From assembly GCA_003533975.1 (NCBI GenBank), contig DQCL01000054.1:1-8941 (forward strand): a stretch of 8,941 nt of DNA. The letters run 5' to 3'. The translations under genes and the position numbers were made by a program. Under the pieces are notes generated by a model, which saw nothing but the letters and a program-made list of their open reading frames with translations, ran no database searches and had not been told where the DNA came from. Below, piece by piece: positions 1 through 6,894 of the stretch. How positions within the stretch are numbered: position 1 is the first letter of the stretch; every line of letters begins with the position of its first letter. This DNA is from Octadecabacter sp. Lineage in GTDB: Bacteria > Pseudomonadota > Alphaproteobacteria > Rhodobacterales > Rhodobacteraceae.

Positions 1-804
<804 letters not shown>

Positions 805-872
805 TCAAATCCCTTTCAGGCGATTGGAGCGATGCAGGCCCGTTTTGGCACCGGCATCTATGGTTGTAGGTT

Positions 873-890
873 GAATGGGGAGGCCCATTC
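873..890 (-). promoter_or_regulatory. Perfect hairpin at the predicted 5' end of the dnaK leader
   Basis: GAATGGG (873-879) and CCCATTC (884-890) are exact inverted repeats of 7 bases around a 4-base loop. If transcription begins near 895, the stem lies within the first ~25 bases of the dnaK mRNA, where it could stabilise the message or affect translation. It does not cover the ribosome site at 811-817, so it is not by itself a simple thermometer. It could also be a DNA-binding palindrome downstream of the start point. Confidence 0.4.
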
Positions 891-901
891 GGATCGGAGT
901 G

Positions 902-931
902 TATATAGGTGTGGCAAATACAGCCTGCAAG
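902..931 (-). promoter_or_regulatory. Likely dnaK promoter, possibly heat-shock sigma-32 type
   Basis: Read on the minus strand, TTGCAG (925-930) and TATATA (902-907) are separated by exactly 17 bases, a good housekeeping promoter layout. The same bases read as CTTGCA, 16 bases, then CCTATAT also resemble the RpoH (sigma-32) consensus (CTTG...CCxATxT family), expected for dnaK. Transcription would start near 894-896, giving a leader of about 94 bases. No CIRCE operator is seen. This is inferred from consensus matching only. Confidence 0.5.
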
Positions 932-969
932 CTATGTGACAGTGGGTAATGCGCAAAAATGGTGAACAG

Positions 970-1584
970 ATGAATAATTCTCGCCCAACTTTGGCTCTAA
1001 GGGGCGTTCAGGTGTGGCAAGGGCTGCTTGATCGGCCTGCGCAGGAGGCAATCGTGCAGAGTATTCGCTCGATTGTCGCCGCTGCACCGTTGTTTTCCCC
1101 GATGACGCCTTATGGGAAACCGATGTCTGTTCAAATGACGAGCGCCGGGCGGTTTGGGTGGGTGTCTGACCGAACTGGGTACAGATATTCTGAGGCACAC
1201 CCGAGGGGAACAGCGTGGCCTGCCATTCCAGCGTCCATCTTGGATATCTGGGGGAAGGTTTCAGAATCGGATCGTGTGCCTGAATGCTGCTTGGTAAATT
1301 TCTATCGCGAGTCCGCCAAGATGGGTATGCATCAGGATCGTGACGAAGCGGAGTTTGGTGAACCTGTCGTGTCTGTGTCTTTAGGCGATGACGGATTGTT
1401 CCGTATCGGCAACCTTACCCGCGGGGGCAAAACGGAATCTATTTGGCTGAAGTCTGGGGATGTTGTCGTGATGGGTGGCGATGCGCGGCTGGTCTATCAT
1501 GGGATTGATAAAACCCGCTCGGGGTCATCATCGCTGCTGAACGGAGGCGGGCGGATCAACCTGACCTTGCGGGTGGTGACCTAG
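970..1584 (+). CDS. alkB: AlkB-like alpha-ketoglutarate-dependent dioxygenase (alkylation repair)
   Basis: AlkB enzymes use Fe(II), oxygen and 2-oxoglutarate to strip methyl groups from 1-methyladenine and 3-methylcytosine in DNA or RNA. All family signatures are visible, numbered from the ATG at 970 (204 residues): MSVQMTSAGRFGW (52-64), NFY (110-112), the iron ligands H121 and D123 in HQDRDE, H177 in LVYHGI, and R195/R201 in RINLTLR, which hold 2-oxoglutarate and the substrate. Length is close to E. coli AlkB (216). I chose 970 because GGTGA (961-965) is a usable ribosome site four bases upstream; the in-frame ATG at 949 would add seven residues but has a poorer site. The gene is divergent from dnaK and convergent with the next gene (18 bases between stops). 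No Ada gene or Ada-type operator is seen; I find no convincing promoter of its own. Confidence 0.95.
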   Translation: MNNSRPTLALRGVQVWQGLLDRPAQEAIVQSIRSIVAAAPLFSPMTPYGKPMSVQMTSAGRFGWVSDRTGYRYSEAHPRGTAWPAIPASILDIWGKVSESDRVPECCLVNFYRESAKMGMHQDRDEAEFGEPVVSVSLGDDGLFRIGNLTRGGKTESIWLKSGDVVVMGGDARLVYHGIDKTRSGSSSLLNGGGRINLTLRVVT

Positions 1585-1602
1585 ACCGTCCCCCTCAACT
1601 AA

Positions 1603-2199
1603 TTAATTGGTTTGGAAACTGCAGCAGCCTTGATGAACATAGTTCCCCACATCGGTTTGCATGTGAATCAGCGCTGACATTCCGAAAACACGCTCACTCA
1701 TGCCATCCGAACAACGGTTCGCTCTGGCAATAAGGGTATGGGTGTAAGGCGCGGTTTCTTCTGTGAACTGGAATGTAAAACCATTTTTAGCTGGTGCACT
1801 GTTCTGCACAGTCATGGGACGGGAAAGGGCTTCGGGCGTCGCGTAGTTGGCGACACCTTCCTCAATCGCGATGCTCCAGAAAGGCTCCGCACCATAGCAT
1901 GTCACGGGTAAAGTTATTTCGCTTTCTGACTGTGGAGATGCTGTAAGGAAGTTCATCGAAACCCAACCGGATATTTCCCCAAGACCGATGAAACCCCAAC
2001 CATCTTGCTCCCAGAGAACCTCAACGCGGTCATCGTTGCTGATCACTTCGACAATATTGTTGTTTACACTCGGCCCTTCGCGCACGTTCAGGAATTCACC
2101 ACTCGGGACGCCTTCTACATCATAAAGGGTAGGAAGCGTTTGTGCGTCCAACGAAATGCCGTACAGCGCAAAGAATATAAAACTCAGCAAAAGGGTCAT
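1603..2199 (-). CDS. Exported SH3-domain protein with a C-terminal CxGxEPFW-type domain
   Basis: A 198-residue protein of unknown function, probably periplasmic. Residues 1-19 are a hydrophobic export signal ending LDA|Q, unusual in having no lysine or arginine before the hydrophobic core. Residues ~24-86 form a bacterial SH3 (SH3_3) domain with the usual LNVREGPSVNNNIV entry, GWGFI and SGWVS strands; such domains often bind cell-wall or protein ligands. Residues ~98-195 resemble an uncharacterised exported domain I associate with COG3650, with the CYGAEPFW motif (101-108) and CSDGMSERVFG (163-173). Its four cysteines (101, 163, 192, 193) could form disulfides. The start at 2199 is fixed by a strong GGGAGG site (complement of 2207-2212), seven bases upstream. 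Its ATG overlaps the stop of the permease gene (ATGA), so the two are very likely translated together. It could be an accessory factor for the exporter, but that is inference. Confidence 0.85.
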   Translation of the reverse strand: MTLLLSFIFFALYGISLDAQTLPTLYDVEGVPSGEFLNVREGPSVNNNIVEVISNDDRVEVLWEQDGWGFIGLGEISGWVSMNFLTASPQSESEITLPVTCYGAEPFWSIAIEEGVANYATPEALSRPMTVQNSAPAKNGFTFQFTEETAPYTHTLIARANRCSDGMSERVFGMSALIHMQTDVGNYVHQGCCSFQTN

Positions 2200-3017
2200 C
2201 GTGTGGCCTCCCAACTGGCGGATGCGTGCTTACGAGTGAAGAATTCTAGCATCAAGCCGATCATAATCAAGATGATCGCGACCTTAAGTGGATAACTGAT
2301 TGAGCTATAATGTGGGTTGTAGTTGAGAAATGTAAAACCACGTGCCTGATCAATGCAGTGAAACAGCGGGTTCCAATCAAACATCGCCAACATGTGGCTT
2401 GGGAGTGAATTCGCCACAAACATTTTGCCCGATGCGATCATGTTCGCGCGGGAGAAGATTGACGATGCGATTTTAACGAACCCCGGAAACCATGGTTTCA
2501 AAGCTAGAAAGACAACCCCGACGGATGCGCCGGTGAACCAAGCCAGAATTACCATCGCCATTGCCCCGACTGGATTAAGGATCGTGATCGGGCCGAAAAT
2601 AACGTGGTACAAGTACAACACGACCGACATCGAAAGGACCTGCGTGTAAAGCGCCGCAATAGCCGAGGCCGCGATCGCGACGATCGTGTTCATTGGTGCG
2701 TGCTTCATCATCGCGGACGCAGGGCCTTCAGCCCCAAGAACAGCGCCCATCGCCTTAGTGTGGGTCATGAACAAGAAAATCCCGGACATGATATAAAGCA
2801 GGAAATCGCCACGGATTGCCGTGCGTTTCAACCCCAAGACCGAGAACATAAAGTAAAACGCGCCAACAAAGATGACGGTCTGCAACATGTTCATCAACAA
2901 GCCGATCAACGCATTGCGGTGTTCCTTACGGACATTTCGCACAATTGAATGATAGATCAGCCCCAGCATCGAAAATGCTGAGCGCGAGTGGCTCAAATTG
3001 CGTCTTGCTTCGAACAT
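2196..3017 (-). CDS. ABC-2 type transporter permease for capsule/polysaccharide export (KpsM/Wzm type)
   Basis: An inner-membrane permease of the ABC-2 family, in which a permease dimer with an ATPase exports capsule or O-antigen chains. From the ATG at 3017 it has 273 residues, close to KpsM-type proteins (~260). About six hydrophobic segments are visible: roughly 36-62, 71-95, 109-141, 150-172, 180-202 and 243-260. The amphipathic start with FSMLGLIYHSIVRNVRKEHRN (15-35) and the late DWNPLFHCIDQARG (214-227) are typical of polysaccharide permeases (D-NPL------R). The frame stays open upstream to a TTG at 3110, but that has no ribosome site, whereas GGCAGGC lies about seven bases before 3017. 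No ATP-binding partner gene lies in the window, so it must be encoded elsewhere. The gene is divergent from cysQ and coupled by ATGA overlap to the SH3 protein downstream. Confidence 0.88.
   Translation of the reverse strand: MFEARRNLSHSRSAFSMLGLIYHSIVRNVRKEHRNALIGLLMNMLQTVIFVGAFYFMFSVLGLKRTAIRGDFLLYIMSGIFLFMTHTKAMGAVLGAEGPASAMMKHAPMNTIVAIAASAIAALYTQVLSMSVVLYLYHVIFGPITILNPVGAMAMVILAWFTGASVGVVFLALKPWFPGFVKIASSIFSRANMIASGKMFVANSLPSHMLAMFDWNPLFHCIDQARGFTFLNYNPHYSSISYPLKVAIILIMIGLMLEFFTRKHASASWEATR
2207..2212 (-). promoter_or_regulatory. Ribosome binding site fixing the SH3-protein start
   Basis: GGGAGG on the minus strand sits seven bases before the ATG at 2199 and inside the last codons of the permease gene. 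It rules out the in-frame TTG at 2214, which would begin within or at the edge of this site. Confidence 0.7.
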
Positions 3018-3074
3018 TTCAGTGCCTGCCAGTTGTCGCTTATGCGGTTGAGTGCCGTTTTTAGCACGAAAATC

Positions 3075-3103
3075 TTGCCGATCCTTTAGCACAGGACCAT
3101 AAA
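3075..3103 (+). promoter_or_regulatory. Candidate promoter for cysQ-kdsB
   Basis: TTGCCG (3075-3080) and CATAAA (3098-3103) are 17 bases apart, each with four consensus matches. Transcription would start near 3110, about 54 bases before the ATG at 3164. Its -10 element shares bases with the -10 of the opposing permease promoter candidate, so the two could interfere. Consensus matching only. Confidence 0.28.
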
Positions 3104-3124
3104 GACCCAAAATTCGCGGATCAA
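3096..3124 (-). promoter_or_regulatory. Candidate promoter for the permease and SH3-protein pair
   Basis: On the minus strand TTGATC (3119-3124) and TATGGT (3096-3101) are 17 bases apart, each matching the sigma-70 consensus at 4 of 6 positions. Transcription would start near 3089, about 70 bases before the ATG at 3017. Consensus matching only. Confidence 0.3.
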
Positions 3125-3163
3125 TAAAAAGAGCCGTGATCTGAAAAATACTGGAGCAGTGTG

Positions 3164-3961
3164 ATGGATTTTGACAAGTTAACAGAAGTAATGCGGCGCC
3201 TATCGCTGGAAGCCGGCGACATTATCATGGACATTTATGATGGTGATGACTTTGAGGTGAAATCCAAAAGTGACGACAGCCCAGTCACGGCCGCCGATGA
3301 AGCCGCCGACGCGCATATTTCCGCTGGGTTGCGCGCGGCGTTTCCTGATGTTGCACTTGTAACCGAGGAACAGGCTGACAGTCACAGCGTCACGGCCAAT
3401 ACATTTCTGATCGTTGACCCTCTTGATGGCACCAAGGAATTCATTCACCGCCGCGGTGATTTTACAGTGAACATTGCCTATGTGGAAAACGGCGCACCGC
3501 AGCGGGGAGTAGTTTATGCACCTGCAAAAGGCCGCTTGTTTTACACAGACGCGGCTGGCGTATCTGTCGAAGAAGTCGGTGATCTGGACAAATCCACAGT
3601 CGGCACGACAATTCCAATTTCAGTTAGCACACCAGACAATACTGGCTTGATGGTGGTCGCGTCGAAGTCACATCGCGACCAAGCAACGGATGACTACATT
3701 AATAAATATGCCGTGAACGATATGAAAAGCGCAGGGTCTTCATTGAAGTTCTGTCTTGTTGCGACCGGAGAAGCAGACATCTACCCGCGCGTTGGCCGCA
3801 CGATGGAATGGGATACTGCCGCGGGACACGCGGTGCTGACCGGTGCTGGTGGCCATGTCGTACGTTTCGATGACCACGCGCCGCTTTCTTACGGTAAAGA
3901 AGACTTCGCCAACCCGTTTTTTATCGCCTACGCGCCGGGCATTGAGTTGAAGTTGCCGTGA
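3164..3961 (+). CDS. cysQ: 3'(2'),5'-bisphosphate nucleotidase CysQ (inositol monophosphatase family)
   Basis: CysQ hydrolyses 3'-phosphoadenosine 5'-phosphate (PAP), the by-product of PAPS-using sulfate reduction and sulfotransferases, to AMP. The 265-residue protein has the metal-dependent phosphatase signatures: DSPVTAADEAAD (38-49), the EE pair (68-69), DPLDGTKEF (85-93) and WDTAAGHA (216-223), the last two supplying metal ligands. The extended DGTKEFIHRRGDFTVNIA favours CysQ over plain inositol-1-phosphatase or SuhB. I chose the ATG at 3164 because GGAG (3153-3156) is seven bases upstream; the adjacent GTG at 3161 is too close to it. The stop TGA (3959-3961) shares a base with the next ATG (TGATG), so cysQ and the KdsB-like gene form a coupled operon. 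In this sugar-activation setting the role may be clearing PAP made while sulfating a polysaccharide, which is inference. Confidence 0.93.
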   Translation: MDFDKLTEVMRRLSLEAGDIIMDIYDGDDFEVKSKSDDSPVTAADEAADAHISAGLRAAFPDVALVTEEQADSHSVTANTFLIVDPLDGTKEFIHRRGDFTVNIAYVENGAPQRGVVYAPAKGRLFYTDAAGVSVEEVGDLDKSTVGTTIPISVSTPDNTGLMVVASKSHRDQATDDYINKYAVNDMKSAGSSLKFCLVATGEADIYPRVGRTMEWDTAAGHAVLTGAGGHVVRFDDHAPLSYGKEDFANPFFIAYAPGIELKLP

Positions 3962-4761
3962 TGAGCGTTCTTGTCGTTATACCGGCCCGTTTTGCGTCAA
4001 CACGTTACCCGGGCAAGCCATTGGTTGAGCTGAGTGGCGCAAACGGTGAGGCTAAAAGCTTAATCCAGCGGTCTTGGGAGGCAGCCCAAGACGTGAAAGG
4101 CGTTGATCGCGTGGTCGTCGCGACGGATGACGGCCGGATTAAGGGCGCGGCTGAAGCTTTTGGTGCAGACGTCGTGATGACATCTACTGAGTGCCAGAAC
4201 GGAACTGAGCGCTGCGCTGAGGCGTTAGATGCCCTTGGCGGTGGCTACGACATTGTTGTGAATCTGCAAGGTGACGCACCGCTAACGCCCGCTTGGTTTA
4301 TCGAAGATTTGGTTGCGGGACTGTCCGTACATCCAGTTGCCGAAGTGGCAACACCTGTGTTGCGGTGTGATGGGCGGGCGCTGAATGGCCTGTTAGATGA
4401 CCGCCGCCAAGGTCGTGTCGGCGGCACAACCGCGGTGTTCGGAGCCGACCACAATGCACTGTTCTTTTCAAAGGAAGTCATTCCGTACACTGGTAAGGAT
4501 TATGGTGATGACGATGAAACACCAGTTTTTCACCATGTTGGAGTTTACGCATACCGCCCGTCTGCACTCGCCGCATATCCGCGCTGGGCGTCTGGCCCAT
4601 TAGAGCATCTCGAAGGGTTGGAACAGCTGCGCTTTCTAGAACGTGGAGCGCATATGCTGTGTGTTGAAGTTGAAGCCCGAGGTCGCCAGTTCTGGGAGCT
4701 CAATAATCCTGAAGATGTACCAAAGATTGAGGCCATGTTGTCTGAAATGGGTCACAACTGA
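3961..4761 (+). CDS. kdsB: 3-deoxy-manno-octulosonate cytidylyltransferase-like protein (CMP-Kdo synthetase, KdsB family)
   Basis: KdsB couples CTP to Kdo, giving CMP-Kdo for LPS inner core or Kdo-linked capsule. From the ATG at 3961 it has 266 residues (E. coli KdsB 248). Family motifs in order: IPARFASTRYPGKPL (7-21, nucleotide loop), VATDD (53-57), QNGTERCAEA (79-88, usually SGTER/SGTDR), NLQGDAPLTP (101-110, usually NVQGDEP), VFHHVGVYAYR (189-199) and EGLEQLRFLE (218-227). Two active-site positions differ from the classical enzyme: the E of QGDEP is A106, and the Asp of the C-terminal xDTPEDL metal motif is Asn in ELNNPEDV (246-253). From memory, Rhodobacterales relatives share these changes, so this may be a clade-specific form or an enzyme for another ulosonic acid. 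The start overlaps the cysQ stop; a GTG one codon earlier (3958) is an alternative. Confidence 0.88.
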   Translation: MSVLVVIPARFASTRYPGKPLVELSGANGEAKSLIQRSWEAAQDVKGVDRVVVATDDGRIKGAAEAFGADVVMTSTECQNGTERCAEALDALGGGYDIVVNLQGDAPLTPAWFIEDLVAGLSVHPVAEVATPVLRCDGRALNGLLDDRRQGRVGGTTAVFGADHNALFFSKEVIPYTGKDYGDDDETPVFHHVGVYAYRPSALAAYPRWASGPLEHLEGLEQLRFLERGAHMLCVEVEARGRQFWELNNPEDVPKIEAMLSEMGHN

Positions 4762-4875
4762 TTAAATTCGGAGAAGTTTCCCCATGTGTGTGTTGGTTTG
4801 GTTATTTGTCGATTGGTTTTTTAGTGATAGCCTATTGCCTAAGCAGGACCCGCAAAGGGCAATTATAGGTAAAAC

Positions 4876-5769
4876 ATGAAAAAACGTGTGACGAAGGCAA
4901 TCTTTCCCGTGGCTGGTTTAGGGACACGATTCCTACCGGCGACAAAAGCCGTGCCGAAAGAAATTATGACGCTCGTGGATCGCCCGTTGATCCAATACGC
5001 AATTGATGAGGCACGCGCTGCGGGCATTAAGGAATTCATCTTTGTAACCTCGCGCGGGAAGTCTGCGCTTGAGGACTATTTTGACATCGCACCCGAACTT
5101 GAAAGCACGCTTCGCAAGAAGGGCAAAACCGAAATGTTGGAAGAGCTTAAGGCGACCAACATGGACAGCGGTGCAATTGCCTATATCCGCCAGCACAAGG
5201 CGCTTGGGCTTGGCCACGCGGTTTGGTGTGCGCGCCGTCTTGTTGGCAATGAACCTTTTGCAGTTATTTTACCGGATGACGTGATCGCGGCTGAAAAACC
5301 GTGTCTTCAGCAGATGGTCGAAGCGCACGAAGAAACTGGTGGTTGCATGGTTGCCGCGATGGAGGTGCCTCAGGAGAAAGCATCGGCTTACGGTGTCATC
5401 GACGTGAAAGAAGACTTTGGCTCAATGGTGTCCGTGAAAGGTCTTGTTGAAAAGCCAGCTGTCGATGAAGCGCCATCAAACCTGGCCGTCATCGGGCGCT
5501 ATATCCTGACACCCAAAATCATGCAGAACCTCAATAAGATCAAAACCGGATCAGGCGGCGAAGTGCAGCTTACAGACGCGATTGATGCGGAACTGAAAGA
5601 AGGGCGCGATGTGTTCGGATATCGTTTCCGTGGACAGCGTTTTGATTGCGGATCAAAGGCAGGCTTTTTGCAGGCAACCGTTGCCTTCGGGATGGCGCGG
5701 CCGGATTTGGGCGAAGAGTTCGGGTCATACTTGCGCGAAATGATGTCGACGCAGCAGGCTGCGCAGTAG
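4876..5769 (+). CDS. galU: UTP-glucose-1-phosphate uridylyltransferase
   Basis: GalU makes UDP-glucose from UTP and glucose-1-phosphate, the precursor of UDP-galactose, UDP-glucuronate and many surface glycans. The 297-residue length is standard. Visible motifs are FPVAGLGTRFLPATKAVPKE (10-29, nucleotide loop with the catalytic Arg/Lys), GLGHAV (111-116), LPDDV (132-136), VEKP (191-194), GGEVQLTDA (227-235) and FDCGSKAGF (256-264). Nothing essential is missing. The ribosome site is weak (TAGG, seven bases before ATG). The 114-base gap after the preceding KdsB-like gene is the longest on the plus strand here; it is AT-rich and T-rich in the middle, but I see no well-spaced promoter in it, nor a clear terminator. 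It begins a plus-strand run of four genes with short or overlapping junctions, the first glycosyltransferase following after only 12 bases. Confidence 0.97.
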   Translation: MKKRVTKAIFPVAGLGTRFLPATKAVPKEIMTLVDRPLIQYAIDEARAAGIKEFIFVTSRGKSALEDYFDIAPELESTLRKKGKTEMLEELKATNMDSGAIAYIRQHKALGLGHAVWCARRLVGNEPFAVILPDDVIAAEKPCLQQMVEAHEETGGCMVAAMEVPQEKASAYGVIDVKEDFGSMVSVKGLVEKPAVDEAPSNLAVIGRYILTPKIMQNLNKIKTGSGGEVQLTDAIDAELKEGRDVFGYRFRGQRFDCGSKAGFLQATVAFGMARPDLGEEFGSYLREMMSTQQAAQ

Positions 5770-5781
5770 CGCGTTAGGCTG

Positions 5782-6846
5782 ATGTTTCCTTTCATTTTGC
5801 AGAGCGAGGATTCCCAAAACCAAAGAAAACGGACTTTCCTGACTGACGCGCTGTTTTCGTACCGTATGCGGTGGAAACGGCGGCGTTTACTGATGCGTTC
5901 GCTGCAACGGCGCAAGGAAATTTCCCGCGCCTCTGAACGCCAGATCCCGCAATCTGGGGTCTTGGTTTTTTCTACCATGCGCAATGAAATGATGCGGATT
6001 GAGCATTGGTTGGCGCACTACCGTGCGCTGGGTGTTGCGCATTTCCTGATCGTGGACAATGCGAGCGACGATGGCACTGCAACGTTTTTAGCTGATCAAC
6101 CCGATGTGTCGCTTTGGACAACGCCGGAAAGCTACAAAGCGTCCCGTTTCGGTGTCGATTGGCTAACGTGTTTGCAAATTAAATATGGCGTTGGGCGATG
6201 GTGTCTTACCGTCGATGCGGATGAGCTTTTGGTTTATCCAGATAGCGACACGCATGGCCTTGATGACCTAACTTCACACCTTGATGCCACGGGTCGCCAC
6301 GCATTTGGCACACTCATGCTTGATATGTATCCCAAGGGCCCTGTTGGACAGGCGCAGTATGTTTCGGGAGCCGATCCGATCAAAACAGTGTCTTGGTTTG
6401 ATGCGGACAATTACCGTGCCAAGCTACACCCAGTGTTTGGAAACTTGTGGATTCAGGGTGGTGTGCGCGATCGCGTGTTCTTCAGAAGCCAGCCTGAACG
6501 CTCTCCGACGTTGAACAAAACGCCATTGGTGAAACGGCGTCGCGGATATGCCTACGTAACGTCTACCCACCAAATTCTGCCACGACGGCTGAACGAGGTG
6601 TTTGACCTAGGTGACGGTACCAGAGTGTCAGGCGTGCTACTTCACACGAAGTTTTTGCCAGACATTGGCGGAAAATCTGCAGAGGAACTCACGCGGGCGC
6701 AGCATTTCGAGAATAGTGACCTATATCAGCCTTACTACAATGCATTGATCGACGACCTGGATCTCTGGTTTGAAGAGTCTGTTTTTTACGAAGGTACAGC
6801 GCAACTCGAAGCGTTCGGTCTGATGACGCGCGGAACGTGGGGATAA
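5782..6846 (+). CDS. Glycosyltransferase, GT2-like fold (Glyco_tranf_2_4 type), first of a tandem pair
   Basis: A 354-residue predicted cytoplasmic glycosyltransferase. No export signal or membrane helix is visible, but residues ~25-45 are very rich in Arg and could bind the membrane surface. The GT-A part starts near residue 59 with VFSTMRNE (62-69), FLIVDNASDDGT (88-99, nucleotide region), SRFGVDWL (121-128) and VDADEL (144-149), the DxD metal motif. The later MLDMYPKG (179-186), NLWIQGG (221-227) and LNKTPLVK (244-251) are shared with the next gene. From residue 59 to its end it aligns with residues 75-370 of that gene without a gap, about half the positions being identical. I kept the ATG at 5782 because similarity to the paralogue begins before the later ATGs (5863, 5893), although its ribosome site is weak. 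The acceptor and sugar are unknown; placement after galU suggests surface glycan assembly. Confidence 0.88.
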   Translation: MFPFILQSEDSQNQRKRTFLTDALFSYRMRWKRRRLLMRSLQRRKEISRASERQIPQSGVLVFSTMRNEMMRIEHWLAHYRALGVAHFLIVDNASDDGTATFLADQPDVSLWTTPESYKASRFGVDWLTCLQIKYGVGRWCLTVDADELLVYPDSDTHGLDDLTSHLDATGRHAFGTLMLDMYPKGPVGQAQYVSGADPIKTVSWFDADNYRAKLHPVFGNLWIQGGVRDRVFFRSQPERSPTLNKTPLVKRRRGYAYVTSTHQILPRRLNEVFDLGDGTRVSGVLLHTKFLPDIGGKSAEELTRAQHFENSDLYQPYYNALIDDLDLWFEESVFYEGTAQLEAFGLMTRGTWG

Positions 6847-6871
6847 GGCATCACCTTTCCGAAAGGTTGCC
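6847..6871 (+). other. Stem-loop immediately after the first glycosyltransferase stop codon
   Basis: GGCA (6847-6850) and ACCTTT (6853-6858) pair with AAAGGT (6862-6867) and TGCC (6868-6871) around a CCG loop, leaving only two unpaired bases (TC). It starts at the base after TAA. No T-run follows, so it is not a classic intrinsic terminator; it could be a processing or mRNA-stabilising stem, or a weak attenuator between the two paralogues. Confidence 0.4.
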
Positions 6872-6894
6872 GAATCCTGCTCGTTGTTTATTGA

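Noticed and set aside
3060..3092. TTTAGCAC repeats taken as a CIRCE heat-shock operator
   Set aside because: They are direct, not inverted, repeats and lack the GAGTGCTAA partner with a 9-base spacer.
4762..4875. Terminator after the KdsB-like gene or promoter before galU
   Set aside because: CCTATTGCC (4831-4839) and GGCAATTATAGG can pair only with a bulge and a long loop, no T-run follows, and no -35/-10 pair has acceptable spacing. I leave the gap unassigned.
5761..5772. GCGC-AGTA-GCGC inverted repeat over the galU stop codon
   Set aside because: The 4-base stem is too short to mean anything in sequence of this composition.
5499..5984. Minus-strand open frame of 161 codons across the galU end and the first glycosyltransferase start
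   Set aside because: Antisense to two well-supported genes, rich in Arg, Ser and Cys as shadow frames are, and with no family resemblance.
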